NCBI GenBank assembly: GCA_016190255.1
Contig: JACPQX010000134.1
Coordinates: forward strand, 1-34,197
Origin: Candidatus Methylomirabilis oxygeniifera
GTDB lineage: Bacteria > Methylomirabilota > Methylomirabilia > Methylomirabilales > Methylomirabilaceae
DNA: 34,197 bases
Reading direction: 5' to 3'
Part shown: positions 34,081-34,197 of the stretch, piece after piece
Numbering within the stretch: the first letter of the stretch is position 1
Layout of the letters: every line of letters begins with the position of its first letter
Position numbers and translations under genes: made by a program
The notes under the pieces: model-generated
Seen by the model: only the letters and a program-made list of their open reading frames with translations
The model's database searches: none
What the model was told of the DNA's origin: nothing

Positions 34081-34197
34081 ATGAACAAGATCGAGGAGTA
34101 CAAGCGAGAGAAAGACGGCCTGGATGTCGGCAAGGAGATCGACACGTTCGCCGAGCAGGGCTGGAAGGCCATCCCTGAGAGCGACGTTGAACGGCTC
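34081..34197 (+). CDS. nirA: N-terminus of probable ferredoxin-nitrite (nitrite/sulfite) reductase, truncated by the window
   Basis: MNKIEEYKREKDGLDVGKEIDTFAEQGWKAIPESDVERL resembles NirA N-termini; follows an ANTAR regulator. Confidence 0.6.
   Translation, partial: MNKIEEYKREKDGLDVGKEIDTFAEQGWKAIPESDVERL

Noticed and set aside
1-34197. CRISPR arrays, tRNA/rRNA genes, transposases or prophage genes
   Set aside because: No regularly spaced direct repeats, cloverleaf-like or rRNA segments, or transposase/integrase motifs were recognised; a tRNAscan/Infernal run would be decisive.

Overview
A 34.2 kb, gene-dense, GC-rich bacterial window with no rRNA, tRNA, CRISPR or transposase that I could recognise. 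Minus-strand block (1-18.3 kb): (i) an aa3-type heme-copper oxidase operon (coxB, coxA, ctaA, ctaB, an untracked 40-aa membrane peptide, coxC, a CxxC membrane protein and a second subunit III); (ii) a bc/b6f-type complex (Rieske, split cytochrome b, a 907-aa octaheme cytochrome c, a cupredoxin-like protein); (iii) a subtilase-fold protease whose active-site motifs look sedolisin-like; (iv) a Fur/PerR-type regulator, rubrerythrin, Fe-S (CCG-domain) and DUF3501 cluster. Plus-strand block (18.5-34.2 kb): amtB-1 behind a sigma54-like promoter, followed by a NifA-like GAF+Fis-HTH protein with no AAA+ domain; a YiiX-like permuted NlpC/P60 protein; a CusCBA-type RND efflux set with a Met-rich adaptor, plus a TlpA-like thioredoxin; and a second sigma54-like promoter, small HTH protein, BBP2-like porin, amtB-2, ANTAR regulator and the start of a probable ferredoxin-nitrite reductase. 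The strongest lead is the last part. The ANTAR regulator has Ala at the phospho-acceptor position. Between it and nirA lies a leader with three consecutive hairpins: a stem-loop, a terminator-like hairpin with an A1/G4 hexaloop, and a hairpin that would sequester the Shine-Dalgarno. The second lead is the AAA+-less mini-NifA beside a sigma54-like amtB promoter. The gene content is reminiscent of NC10 (Methylomirabilis-like) bacteria; this is inference only.
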